DNA of 64,000 bases. Origin: Arthrobotrys musiformis (Eukaryota; Ascomycota; Orbiliomycetes; Orbiliales; Orbiliaceae). This document shows positions 36,135 to 46,306 of the stretch, one piece after another. A program made the translations under genes and the position numbers. The stretch covers positions 3,628,501 to 3,692,500 of the forward strand of contig JAVHJL010000002.1 of the NCBI GenBank assembly GCA_036971715.1, written 5' to 3'. Within the stretch, counting starts at the first letter, position 1. Each line of letters begins with the position of its first letter. Under the pieces are notes generated by a model. The model worked only from the letters and a program-made list of their open reading frames with translations. It was not told the origin of the DNA and did no database searches.

Positions 36135-38052
36135 CAAGTATGGGTTATCTATAACAGCATCCTCCGCCTTTCCCCCATATATCCTCCACATATAATCTCA
36201 AAGGCAAATGTTCTTTTTCTTCCTTTCTTCTCTTCTCTTCGAGCTGATCCTTGGACCTGGCAGTCCCTCGCAGGACAGCTTAAACCGAAACCACCTTCCC
36301 ATTTACACTTTTAAGCGACTGGCGAGAAAATAATTGGCCCAGAACTTCTATCGCAGGCGTTTTTTAAGAAATTACTTTTCAAGCTTATTTTTGTAATCCA
36401 TGATGTATTAGCATGATACTATGTTTTTGCGACGCCTGCGATTTCCTGCCCCCCCCACTTCCTCCCTCCAACCTGCTACACTCTGGCAGTTATCTAATAT
36501 CTCGTGGAGGGATATCTCGAACTCCTGCTACTCCCCGCTCTCTCCCCCCGCCTCCTGGATTTGATTGATGATACCTAACGACTTGCATACAAAACACGGT
36601 GATAAACAAAAACGATGGCTTTCTAAGATGCATTGGGCGCTCCTGGGTTTTTCTGGTTTTTCCTTTTTTTCCTCTTCGCCCCTCGATTTGGTTCATGCTC
36701 CCTTATTTCCTTCTTTATAGTTTTATTTGTATTTTCCCTCTACCCGCGACTGTAACAATTTGGGCTTGCTATCCCGCTCCTCCGTTTTTCGGCATTCTTT
36801 ATTTCCTTATTCCCTTATCGACTATATTACTACTATTGCTACTACTACTTATCCTTATGATTGGGGGGGTTTTTTTTTTTTTTCTAAAAAAAAAAACTCG
36901 GCCAGTCACTTTCGTACATGCTTACTTTCAGCTGTTTCAAAAAAAAAAAACTCCACTTACTGTAATATCTCGCAGACTTTATTCCTATTTCCTTTTTTCC
37001 TTTCGACCCCCAATTCGAATATTCCGTATAGTCACAGCACCTGTAGAACTAGTGGTCCTGTTTTTACCTCACACAAATAAGACTCTTTTTAGTCCCAATT
37101 TCCTGAATCCCCACCTTTTATGATAAGAAGGGCCTGGGGGGTTGTGAGTCGAACCTCCGAGATCGCATCCTGCAAGCCGGCCTCTGTCAGACATCAGACA
37201 TATTGAAATGATGTTCTATGGTTTGCAGCGCGCAATAGCGGTGATTCCAAATGCCTTGAACAACCGAGCTTCCGAAGTCCCCGGACCCCCACTAAATTCC
37301 TGAAGCGATGCAATGCGGTAAGTTGGGGATAGATAAGCAAGTGCTTCCGTACTCGAGCAGCCAGCTCCTTGTACATACTCTATATGTACACACATGTACA
37401 TACACACATCCAGACTTGCTTGGGCATATCGCACACTATGAGAATCGCAATCGGACCTTCCGTCATCTCGGCCGGCTTAATCGCAACTGTTGCATTTGCT
37501 TTTGCGTTGGACATGTCGTCGGATGGACTAATCCGGATCTGGATGCTACCCCAGATCTCAAGTCGGAGCCCAGCCAAATCAGGTCTCTGAGACCGCCGAT
37601 GTCGGCAGGGAAGGTCGGCGCACGAGTCTAGCGCCGGAACCAATCCAAGCACCGCAATTCATAAGCTGTGCCAGAGGAGACTAGAATAGATCGGTGAATC
37701 TAGATGCGAAAAACTGCAGGTACGATACGGAGGATGAGTCTGAAGGAATTGGAGGGGGTGTGAGGACCGGCCGAAGTTCGGATGTGCGCGCTGGCTTGAG
37801 TCCATATATATTCCCAAGCTTGGATCCTGTAGCTATATCTATTTGTCTGTCTACCATCTACCTTCCACCTCATCGCAAGCAACCATCATCTCCATCATCC
37901 TCCATCATCACCACCACTACCATCTATCCCCGCTTCTAGATACCGTGTATAGTTGTAACATATCTTCAATCTATTCCATCTTGACCTCTATCTATCTACT
38001 GCTATCTATATCTATCTATACTCATACTTGAATATCTCTCGATATCTCTCAC
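36135..38052. other. intergenic, VIB-1-like 3' end to LEU1 promoter
   Basis: 1.9 kb. It contains a T14-CT-A11 inverted run (36870-36896), a second A run near 36940, a CGG-N10-CCG inverted half-site pair at 37520-37535 of the type bound by zinc-cluster factors, and TCTA repeats near 37990-38020 just upstream of LEU1. No gene seen. Which element drives LEU1 is unknown. Confidence 0.5.
36863..36896. repeat. G7-T14-CT-A11 tract
   Basis: A G run, then fourteen T, CT and eleven A form a self-complementary T/A hairpin in the presumed 3' region of the transcription-factor gene. Confidence 0.75.
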
Positions 38053-40702
38053 ATGTCTGGTCTAAGGACTCTCTACGATAAGGTGTGTACCAATGCAGAT
38101 GCAAGATTAAATAGGGAAAAGGGAGGGGAAAAAAAAAAAAAAAAAAACCGCCACTGACGTAGAGCACCCTTCTTCACAGGTCTTTGACGACCATGTCGTT
38201 TTCAATGATGGCAAGTCCACAACTCTCTACATCGACAGGCATCTCGTCCACGAGGTCACATCTCCAGTACGTATTCATCATCTATACACCTCCCATTCAG
38301 AGAGATGGGAGAGGAAAAAAATGCGAAGGCAAAATGTACTAACCTGAAATAGCAAGCCTTCGAGGGCCTGAGAAATGCGAACCGTTCTGTCAGGAGGCCG
38401 GACTGCACCCTTGCCACCGTAGACCACGTATGTGCCCCTACTCTCACGAACCTCGCTTCAACCTCGCACTGGGACTAACAAGCATACCACACTATCTAGA
38501 ACGTCCCAACTTCGAGTAGAAAAAGGTAAGCTCCCTACACCAATTTCTCTCTCTCTTTCCTCCAACATCAAGATGTGTTGACTAACAATATTCCTTATCG
38601 CCAGTTACAAGAATGTCTCGAGTTTCATCGAAGAAGAAGACTCTCGTCTACAATGCGCCACCCTCGAAGACAACATCAAGGCCTTCAATCTGACTTACTT
38701 CGGTCTCGGCGACGATCGTCAGGGTATCGTTCATGTCATCGGACCCGAGCAGGGCTTCACCCTTCCCGGCACCACAGTCGTCTGTGGTGACTCGCATACT
38801 TCGACACATGGCGCTTTCGGAGCCCTCGCCTTCGGCATTGGAACCTCTGAAGTCGAGCACGTTCTCGCCACACAGACAATTATCACCAAGAAGTCAAAAA
38901 ATATGAAGATCCAGATCGATGGACCTTTACAGCCCGGTGTTACTTCCAAAGACGCCATCTTGCACGCCATCGGAAAGATTGGAACTGCCGGTGGTACTGG
39001 GTGTGTTATCGAGTTCTGTGGCTCGACGGTCAGGAGTTGGAGTATGGAAGCTAGGATGTCGGTTTGCAACATGTCCATCGAGGGTGGTGCTAGGGCCGGG
39101 ATGATCGCCCCCGACGAGATTACATTTGAATATCTCAAGAACAAGCCATTGGCGCCAAAGGTCGACTCGCCGGAATGGGAAGCGGCGATTAGGTACTGGA
39201 AAGGCTTAAAGACCGACCCAGGTGCACATTTCGATATTGAAGTCTACATCGACAGCAAAGACATCGCACCAACAGTTTCTTGGGGTACTTCGCCACAGGA
39301 CGTGGTGGCCATCAGCGGCAAGGTTCCAGACCCGAATGACTACGAGGATGCCGCAAAGCGGGCCGGGATCGAAAGAGCCTTAGAATACATGGGTCTTGAA
39401 GCCAACACTCCGATGGAAGAGATTCAGATCGACAAAGTTTTCATTGGCTCCTGCACAAACTCCAGAATCGAAGACTTAAGAGCTGCCGCTAGAATTGTGA
39501 AGGGCAAAAAGATTGCTGCAAATGTTAAGCGGGCCATGGTAGTCCCCGGGTCTGGTTTGATCAAGAAAAAGGCCGAGGCCGAGGGTCTCGATCAGATCTT
39601 CAGCGAAGCTGGTTTCGAGTGGAGAGAGGCGGGATGCAGCATGTGCTTAGGGATGAACCCTGACATCTTGTCTCCAAAGGAAAGGTGCGCGAGTACGAGC
39701 AACCGAAACTTCGAGGGGCGGCAAGGTGCAGGCGGCCGGACGCATCTCATGTCCCCCGTCATGGCTGCAGCTGCAGGTATCACTGGATACCTTACCGACA
39801 TCAGGAAACTCGACGGGTTTGACGCATCTGCTGCGCCACCAGATAAGCCGCAGGTCAGCGTCGGATCGGACCACGAGCAGGATGCCGCTACAAACCAGGA
39901 TTATGATGACAAGACATCAGATATTCCGACAGGCGAGAACCTGCATGCCGAAGGTGGCTCAGGTGGCTCAGGTGGATCCGCTGCAGGGTTCGCCCCTTTC
40001 ACCGTCCTCAAGGGAGTTGTCGCCCCACTCGCCCGTGCGAACGTCGACACCGACGCCATCATCCCGAAGCAGTACCTCAAGACCATCAAAAGAACCGGTC
40101 TCGGCGTTGCCCTCTTCGATCAGTGGAGGTACCTCCCAAACACAAATCGCGAAGAGAACCCAGAGTTCGTCCTGAACCAGGAACCTTACAGAAATGCGAA
40201 GACCCTTGTCGTTACGGGACCGAATTTTGGCTGCGGATCCAGCAGAGAGCACGCTCCGTGGGCCCTTTTGGATTTCGGTATCAAATGCATTATCGCACCT
40301 AGTTTCGCGGATATCTTCTTCAACAACACCTTCAAGAACGGCATGCTCCCAATCCCCATCGATGATCAATCTGTCATTGAGAGGATAGCGGCACTGGCGG
40401 CTGACAAAAAGGAAATCGAGGTGGACTTGATCAACCAAGAGATCAAGACCGAGGATGGGGAGGTTATCTCGAAGTTCGAAGTTGAGGAGTTCAGGAAACA
40501 CTGCCTGGTAAATGGACTCGACGATATTGGCTTGACAATGCAGCACGAAGATAAGATTGTCAGGTACGAAACGAAGAGATCCGAGATCTATCCATGGTTA
40601 GAGGGCACTGGCTACATGGCCAAATATAGGAAAGGCCCGGTGAAAGTCGAAGCTGTGAAAGTACCACAAGCTGGCAGGAGAGGTGGGAAATTAGATTGGT
40701 AG
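38053..40702 (+). CDS. LEU1: 3-isopropylmalate dehydratase (isomerase), fused large and small subunits
   Basis: Second step of leucine synthesis, interconverting 2- and 3-isopropylmalate with a 4Fe-4S cluster. Five exons: 38053-38082, 38180-38266, 38353-38427, 38500-38525 (26 nt), 38605-40702; 2316 nt, 771 residues, the usual size of fungal Leu1. The large-subunit part begins RTLYDKVFDDHVV and contains VCGDSHTSTHGAFGALAFGI, FIGSCTNSRIEDLR and AGCSMCLGMNPDIL, which carry the three cluster cysteines, then HLMSPVMAAAAGITGYL. A Gly/Ser linker (GGSGGSGGSAAG) precedes the small-subunit swivel domain: VDTDAIIPKQYL, PNFGCGSSREHAPWAL and FADIFFNNTFKNGMLPI. The fusion in one chain is typical of fungi and differs from two-gene LeuC/LeuD of bacteria. 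Leu3-type control is known in yeast but no clear Leu3 site was proven here. Confidence 0.96.
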
Positions 40703-41339
40703 TTCTTTTTACATTTATTTCTGCCCATCTTTTTTTTTGCTGTTTCTTTATGACATTTGGGACAATTTGCCATTATATTTGTACTACTCTTGCCCTGGGA
40801 GGCGTTACTGGAAATGTTTTATCGATTATCAGGGACATGTACTCTTTTTTTTTCTTTTTGGTTTTTTACCCACAAAATTGTCATATTATATTAATTCAAA
40901 TCAAAGCCCTCGGTTTGCTCTAGCAAGCGGGGAAGATCTGACACCCATTCAAGTCTGGGACCCAAAACAAAGCTCCTATAAATGCAATTAGGTGACATAA
41001 GTCTTGTACATAAAAGTATAAAGACCCTTTGGGAGGTTAACATTGCCAGTGAAGAACTATCGTGCATCAGCATCTTCGACTTCTTTGACGATTGTCTCCA
41101 AAAATCAGTAGCCATTCTTTAATTTCGATACGAACGAAATCATACAACCCTCTCTTGGCTCTATTATTTGATACATTCTATCCTTAATCACTTACTTGAT
41201 ATAAAATACTCATAAAACTTCGAACATATACACGCACGTTGTATATCGTCGCCATTGGGGCATCCACGACCAGGTTCTCCTACCGTCCGCCCGTCCCATT
41301 CCATCCCAAACACATCCAATTAGCTGCTTCGCAACGTTC
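40703..41339. other. intergenic spacer
   Basis: 637 bp, AT-rich, between LEU1 and the repeat-protein gene on the same strand. Nothing recognised. Confidence 0.5.
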
Positions 41340-42758
41340 ATGAATTCCTATTCCCGGCCGCCGCCACCGGAGAACCGGGTCTCGATCTGTACAGCTATCA
41401 AAGACGCCATATGTTTGATTTATTGCGGGAAGAGGAAGCCGAGTGAGGAATGGGAAAAGACAGAGGGGGGTGGGGTCGAACGTAAGGTGCTTAATGCATA
41501 CTCGCTCATCAGCAGTGAGGAGCAAACGAGGGCGCCGGAGGGGGATAAGCTACCAGTCTTTACTAGATTGAAGGATTGGACGGAGCACCAAAGGAAGGAG
41601 GCGGAGAGGAGACAGGAGAAAAGTGTGCAGAATTCATATGGATTGCCTTACGGATCTGAGCCTGTGCTGGTCTCGTACCTAGACCACACAAAAAGTGACC
41701 GGCCTGTGCCGACCAACCCTCCGATATCCCTTTGGAGGGAAGCGTTGGGGATAGGGTCCGATAAGAAGTTGGATACGTCTGGAAGTGGCAATATTAATTG
41801 GGGGAACTACTCGGGTACGGTGCGGATGGACTATATTCCCGATTTCGGAGGGGCTGGTATTGCGGCGGGGAAGTCGGCCCCACTGTATACACCGACGCTG
41901 CCGAACCATTCAATGAATCTCAGCAGCCCGAATATTCCAACTAATTTCAGTAGCCCGAGCCTTCCGGCCAATTTCGGCGGCTATAGCCCAAGTCTTCTGG
42001 CCAATTTCAGCAGTCCGAGTCTTCCAACTAGTTTCAGTAAGCCGAGTCCTTCGATCAACTACGGTAGACCGAGTCTTCCCATCAATTCCGGTAAACCAAG
42101 TCCTCCTATCAATTATGGTAAACCAAGTCCTCCCACCAATTACGGTAAACCGAGCCCTCCCATCAATTACGGTAAACCGAGACCTTCGATCAATTACAGG
42201 GAGCCGAGGCCTTCTCTCAACTACAGTCAACCGACCCTGCCGACCAACTACGGTAAACAGATTCTTCCTGCCAAGTCGAATCCGAGTATCGAACCTGCCA
42301 AGCCAATAATGCGCCTAACGAACAAAAGCTCAGCGGACTTAGGAGCGACTTCGACAAGTGTGACGCTATGGTCGAAGTCCGCCGCCAATGCCGGGAACTA
42401 CGGGTACGACGCCGCACCGGAAGAAAACGACTCGATTTCGTTAAAGGAGCAAGCGAATTTGAAGAAGAAGCATCATCATCACTCGCGTCGACATGGGAAA
42501 CATTGTCGGCATCATAAATCGCACAAAAGTTCGAAGGACGAGGCGGCACAAGGGGTGGCAGTCCCGGCACCCAGTCCCCTGCAGGTGGAAGTTGAAAGTG
42601 TGGTGGAGAGGAAGCACCACAAGCGGTGCAAGAAACATCGGCATAGACATCGCTGCCACCGACACAAGTTGGGGAAAGAAGAGGTTATGGTATTCGACCC
42701 AAATACGATACCTGAGGCGGTATGGGGTGGAGGGTATTATGGAGAACCCGTGGTATGA
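41340..42758 (+). CDS. orphan low-complexity protein with tandem decapeptide repeats and His/Lys/Cys-rich tail
   Basis: Not recognised. A single uninterrupted frame of 472 residues starts at an ATG and has no intron. Residues ~1-180 are mixed sequence with charged helices (KDWTEHQRKEAERRQEK). Residues ~185-310 are about a dozen tandem units of roughly ten residues, consensus near KPSPPINYG, early units reading SPSLPANFS and later ones KPSPPINYG. At DNA level this is a 30-bp minisatellite. The C-terminal part has two basic, histidine- and cysteine-rich blocks (HHHHSRRHGKHCRHHKSHK and HHKRCKKHRHRHRCHRHK) that could bind metal or nucleic acid (inference). There is no signal peptide or membrane segment. 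Length without stops and coherent repeats support a real gene. Confidence 0.7.
   Translation: MNSYSRPPPPENRVSICTAIKDAICLIYCGKRKPSEEWEKTEGGGVERKVLNAYSLISSEEQTRAPEGDKLPVFTRLKDWTEHQRKEAERRQEKSVQNSYGLPYGSEPVLVSYLDHTKSDRPVPTNPPISLWREALGIGSDKKLDTSGSGNINWGNYSGTVRMDYIPDFGGAGIAAGKSAPLYTPTLPNHSMNLSSPNIPTNFSSPSLPANFGGYSPSLLANFSSPSLPTSFSKPSPSINYGRPSLPINSGKPSPPINYGKPSPPTNYGKPSPPINYGKPRPSINYREPRPSLNYSQPTLPTNYGKQILPAKSNPSIEPAKPIMRLTNKSSADLGATSTSVTLWSKSAANAGNYGYDAAPEENDSISLKEQANLKKKHHHHSRRHGKHCRHHKSHKSSKDEAAQGVAVPAPSPLQVEVESVVERKHHKRCKKHRHRHRCHRHKLGKEEVMVFDPNTIPEAVWGGGYYGEPVV
41899..42265 (+). repeat. coding minisatellite, ~30-bp unit
   Basis: About a dozen degenerate copies of a 30-bp unit inside the orphan gene, encoding Pro-Ser-x-Pro-x-Asn-aromatic-Ser/Gly repeats. 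The central copies are nearly identical (for example units at about 42085-42180), the outer ones diverged, as expected for recent internal expansion. Confidence 0.8.
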
Positions 42759-44473
42759 CAACGGTATGACCTCGAACGATTATGGTGAGAGTATATAAAT
42801 GTGTTGGAAATGTTGTATTTCCTTTTAGAGGCTGGCGGTCTTCGGAGGTTAGCTGCAGCATGCATCATTCGTTCAATCACATAACATCGATCCGGCCGGG
42901 TTCGTTTGGGACTCGATGGAGTACTCTGTACATGGTGTATTATGGGGATGGGGAGCATGGGCCGGATTAATACCTGCCCGGCGATTGGTTGGGCACCCCT
43001 TTTCTCCCCTCCGGCCTTTTTGCCTTTACAGTTCATTCAAGTTCGTGTTTTCCGATGGTCATAGAAATGCAGCTCGCGGAATACATACTTACTTACCTAA
43101 GGACGTGACGTGCTTTATGTATGTACTCTATGCACGCACAACGGGCTGAAAGGACTCGGTCGAGTTTTACGTGACAGTACGATTGGGATACGGTGAAGTA
43201 CGTATAATACGTTTCTTTCTTGCTCTTCCGGGCCTAGAAGAGTCTATATACACGTCTTTTTCTTCACTTGTTTCATGCCGTAATCCGTCATATAAGACGG
43301 ATACCCCGCAGCGCTGTAGTTACGAGTAGTGCTACCTGGAATCAAAAGGCAGCAAGACGAGTAGGTAGCTAGCTAGCGTAAGTTAGTAATGTAATCAGTC
43401 AATGCAATGACTCGGGCACACCACACGGACAGCCCGTTCGTTAGTTTATGGGGGGAGGACGAGAACTCGAGAAGAAGAAGGACGAGAAGGGAGGCAGGCT
43501 GCAGACAGCCGCGGCAGATACAACGGTATGGACTCGCTCCAACATTACATGCAAACATTACATTGCAAACATTGCAAACATTGCAATACCCCCCGACCAA
43601 ATAATGACGGGACCAGCTAATTAGCAGGCGAGGACAAAAGAAGGAGCGAGCGAGCGAGCGGAGGGCAGGGCAGGGAAGGGAAGGGGAAGGGGAAGGGATC
43701 CATCCACCCATCCATCCCATCCCACCGCAGCAGCAGCAGAAGTAGGAGGAGCGGCGGCGGCAGGCTGTTTTGCAATGTATGTATGCCAGTAAGTCAGTAA
43801 GTGAGTAAGTGAGTAGTATGTGACGGAAGCAATTCCTGCCATGGTCTGGCCATTCCCAGCAGACAGTACACCAGCTGCCCGCCCTCCCGCCGGGCTGCCT
43901 GCTTTGTTATGTTATTAGTATTAGTATCAATTAGTATGGTAGTCGATATAAAAAGATGCCCGGGTCCCGCCCAAATCCAAAGCAGACGCTGTGCACTGAT
44001 TGATTCGAGACTCCCTCACGAAAGATTTATATTACCCGGCCCAGACGCCTCTTTTTCTTCTATTTTCCTCTATTTTGCTAGCAGTATATATATTGCTGCT
44101 TCCTCCCATCTCGATAGATAGAAGCATTTATATATAACAGTGCCCACCCCCCGCGAGGTTTTACCAGTTCATCGTCAGACGGCAGCGCAGGCTTTTCTTC
44201 TCAAATAAACTCTGTCCTTTCGTTCTTTCTTTTTTCCCTTCTTCCTCGTCGAGCGCCCGTTTTTTGGGGTGTATTATAGAAGAAAGTGCTGGGAGAAGCG
44301 GGCAAACACCCCTTCGGACGACAGCCTTGCCTGACCTCAACCGCGCTTCACCATCACCATCAATCAATCAATCACCGCATCGTTCAATCAAAATCAATCA
44401 ATCACCACGCCATAGAAAAAATTAATAAGTAATCTCAGGGAAAGCACAGCAATACAGACCAGAATCAAAAACA
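42759..44473. other. intergenic, G-rich and repeat-containing
   Basis: 1.7 kb upstream of the acidic-protein gene. It holds GCAAACATT-type short repeats near 43555, GAGC repeats (43647-43661), a strong G-quadruplex-type run (43662-43697), CATCCACC repeats and AATC repeats near 44360. The last 500 bp is probably promoter and leader of the gene at 44474. Confidence 0.5.
43662..43697 (+). other. G-quadruplex-type motif
   Basis: At least seven runs of three or four G, each separated by two bases (CA or AA), on the plus strand about 0.8 kb upstream of the acidic-protein start. Confidence 0.7.
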
Positions 44474-45779
44474 ATGTCTTCCCGTAAGAGAAAGCAGGAA
44501 GAAGGCGAAGAGGAGGAGGAGCTTGTCGCCCTTCCGTCTGATGACAGTGAAGAGGAAGAAGAGTACGTTCCCACTTTCCCATTCTTTTTTCTTCCCTCCC
44601 GTTGCAAAAGGAAATCAATTGCGCACCAAAGTCGTTCTGTCCTTTCCTCCACCCCCCATGGAAATATGGAAGGATGGAAGGGCAAGGCTCAGAAGCCAAT
44701 GCCCATTGCACCAGCCCAGCTACTTCGGTCGAGCTGGATCCTTGCCAAATGAGGAATTTTCGCCTTCCCATTCGCCCAAGTGCAAGTTCCAGTCCGGACG
44801 CTGCAGCTGGTGCAACACCAGACTATCCTCTTTCCTTCCTCCTCCCTTCCTTCACTTTCACAGTAGTCCTGTTCCATTGCTTCATCCTTCTTGAAGGAAA
44901 AAAAAAAAACACCTTTGAGAAATTGTGTGCATGTGTGTATGAGAAAAAAAAAGCTAATCATATATCGTTCGCGTTCTTTTCTTCACATTGATTAGATATG
45001 TCTCGACAGACGAAGGAAGCGAGGAGTACGACGATGAGTACGGAAAAACTCCCATCTCCAGCAGCTGGATTTAATTTTCACCGCATTCCGGCTTCTCCCA
45101 GCCTGAACAAAGTGGATATGTAACCGTTAATTTTGTTTTTTTGGGGGGGTTATGTGTGTGTGTCCTTGCTAACCTGTTGGGTTGGGTGTGTGTCTGAACA
45201 GGGAAGAAGAGGAAGAAGAGGAAGACGATGAGGAAGGGTTAGTGTTCTTTTCCCGATTGTTCCTTGCTTTGCTTTGCTTGCTTGCGGTCTCGAATTCCGT
45301 TTTCCCCCACCACTGCTCCGTACATACATACCCACATGTATTCCCGCTCAGACGCACGTGCGGGTCAACTATTTAGAACTTGCAGTCGCAAGTTGCAAGG
45401 CTGGGTTCCCATTTCGTGCTAGTGCTTGCCCCTGCTGCTTGAATGCTGCTCGCCCGCTAGCTAGGCACAAGGTTATCGATTGGAACGAAAAAAACCCATG
45501 CTAACGCGTAATAACGAACACCCTAGCGAGCCCGCCGCCGATGCTCCGAAAGTAAAGCGACAGAAGACTGAGCAGAACGGGAACGAAGAGGAGGAAGAAG
45601 AGGGCGACCTACCTGGAGGGGAGGAGGGAGAAGAAGAGGAAGAGGAAGAGGATGTTGAAGGGGAAGAAGAGGAGTTCGACGAGGAAGAAGGCGTCGAGGG
45701 TGAAGATGATGAAGATGCGGAACCGGAGGAAGAAGAGGATGACGATGCCGAGGGCAAGGCTCCTGCTGCCAAGAAGTAG
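44474..45779 (+). CDS. small, extremely acidic probable nuclear protein
   Basis: Four exons join in frame: 44474-44562, 44996-45037, 45202-45237, 45527-45779 (420 nt, 139 residues). The N-terminus MSSRKRKQEEGEE is basic then switches to long Glu/Asp runs; a short basic segment PKVKRQKTEQNGN (possible nuclear signal) is followed by more acidic sequence, and the protein ends GKAPAAKK. More than half of the residues are Asp or Glu. Such composition is seen in histone chaperones and acidic tails of nucleolar proteins; I do not see a CHZ or nucleoplasmin fold, so no family is assigned. Introns make up two thirds of the gene, unusually high for this window. Splice sites were chosen because each acidic exon keeps the frame. 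Confidence 0.68.
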
Positions 45780-46306
45780 CTTGGCCTTCTGTCAATCATA
45801 TCGTCGATATCATCTATCTCATGCTCATAGGACGTGACTATAGTACACCGAGCCTATATTATCATTACCGCTTGTTTTTTTTTTCTCTTCTGTTTTTTTC
45901 GTACCAAAAAATTCATTTTTCCCCTTGCTACTTTTGTTGTATTCAATGGCTGAATGGAATGTAGACGCATCGTCGACGCCGGCGATATCATAATGGTACC
46001 CATAGCTATATTTCTTCGAACGGATGTTCCCTGACTTGCATAGCTTTTTGCTCTGCGGGGAGGGGAAGTTCTTCTCATTTCAATTGGTCCGGTTCTTTTC
46101 TTCCCTTTCTTCATCCAAAAACCTGTACGAATAGGAATGCCCGAAAACGGGACGCGGTGGTCAATTCAAGAGACAACCGAAAAAGAACGTGGCATATAAA
46201 CCCGAAGAATACTTAATTACTACAATTATTAATCACCTGCATGTGCGCATTGTAGTCCGGCGCGTGGTCTCTAAAGAAACATAAATAAGGTAAAGGAAGA
46301 AGGAAT
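45780..46306. other. intergenic, convergent 3' ends
   Basis: 527 bp between the stops of the acidic-protein gene (+) and SEH1 (-). Nothing recognised. Confidence 0.5.

Noticed and set aside
37130..37200. tRNA-like GAGTCGAACCTCC box
   Set aside because: The T-stem does not pair and no acceptor stem or A box is found on either strand.
45473..45799. poly-Ser minus-strand frame
   Set aside because: Mirror of the Glu-rich exon of the acidic protein (GAA/GAG read as TTC/CTC and TCC).
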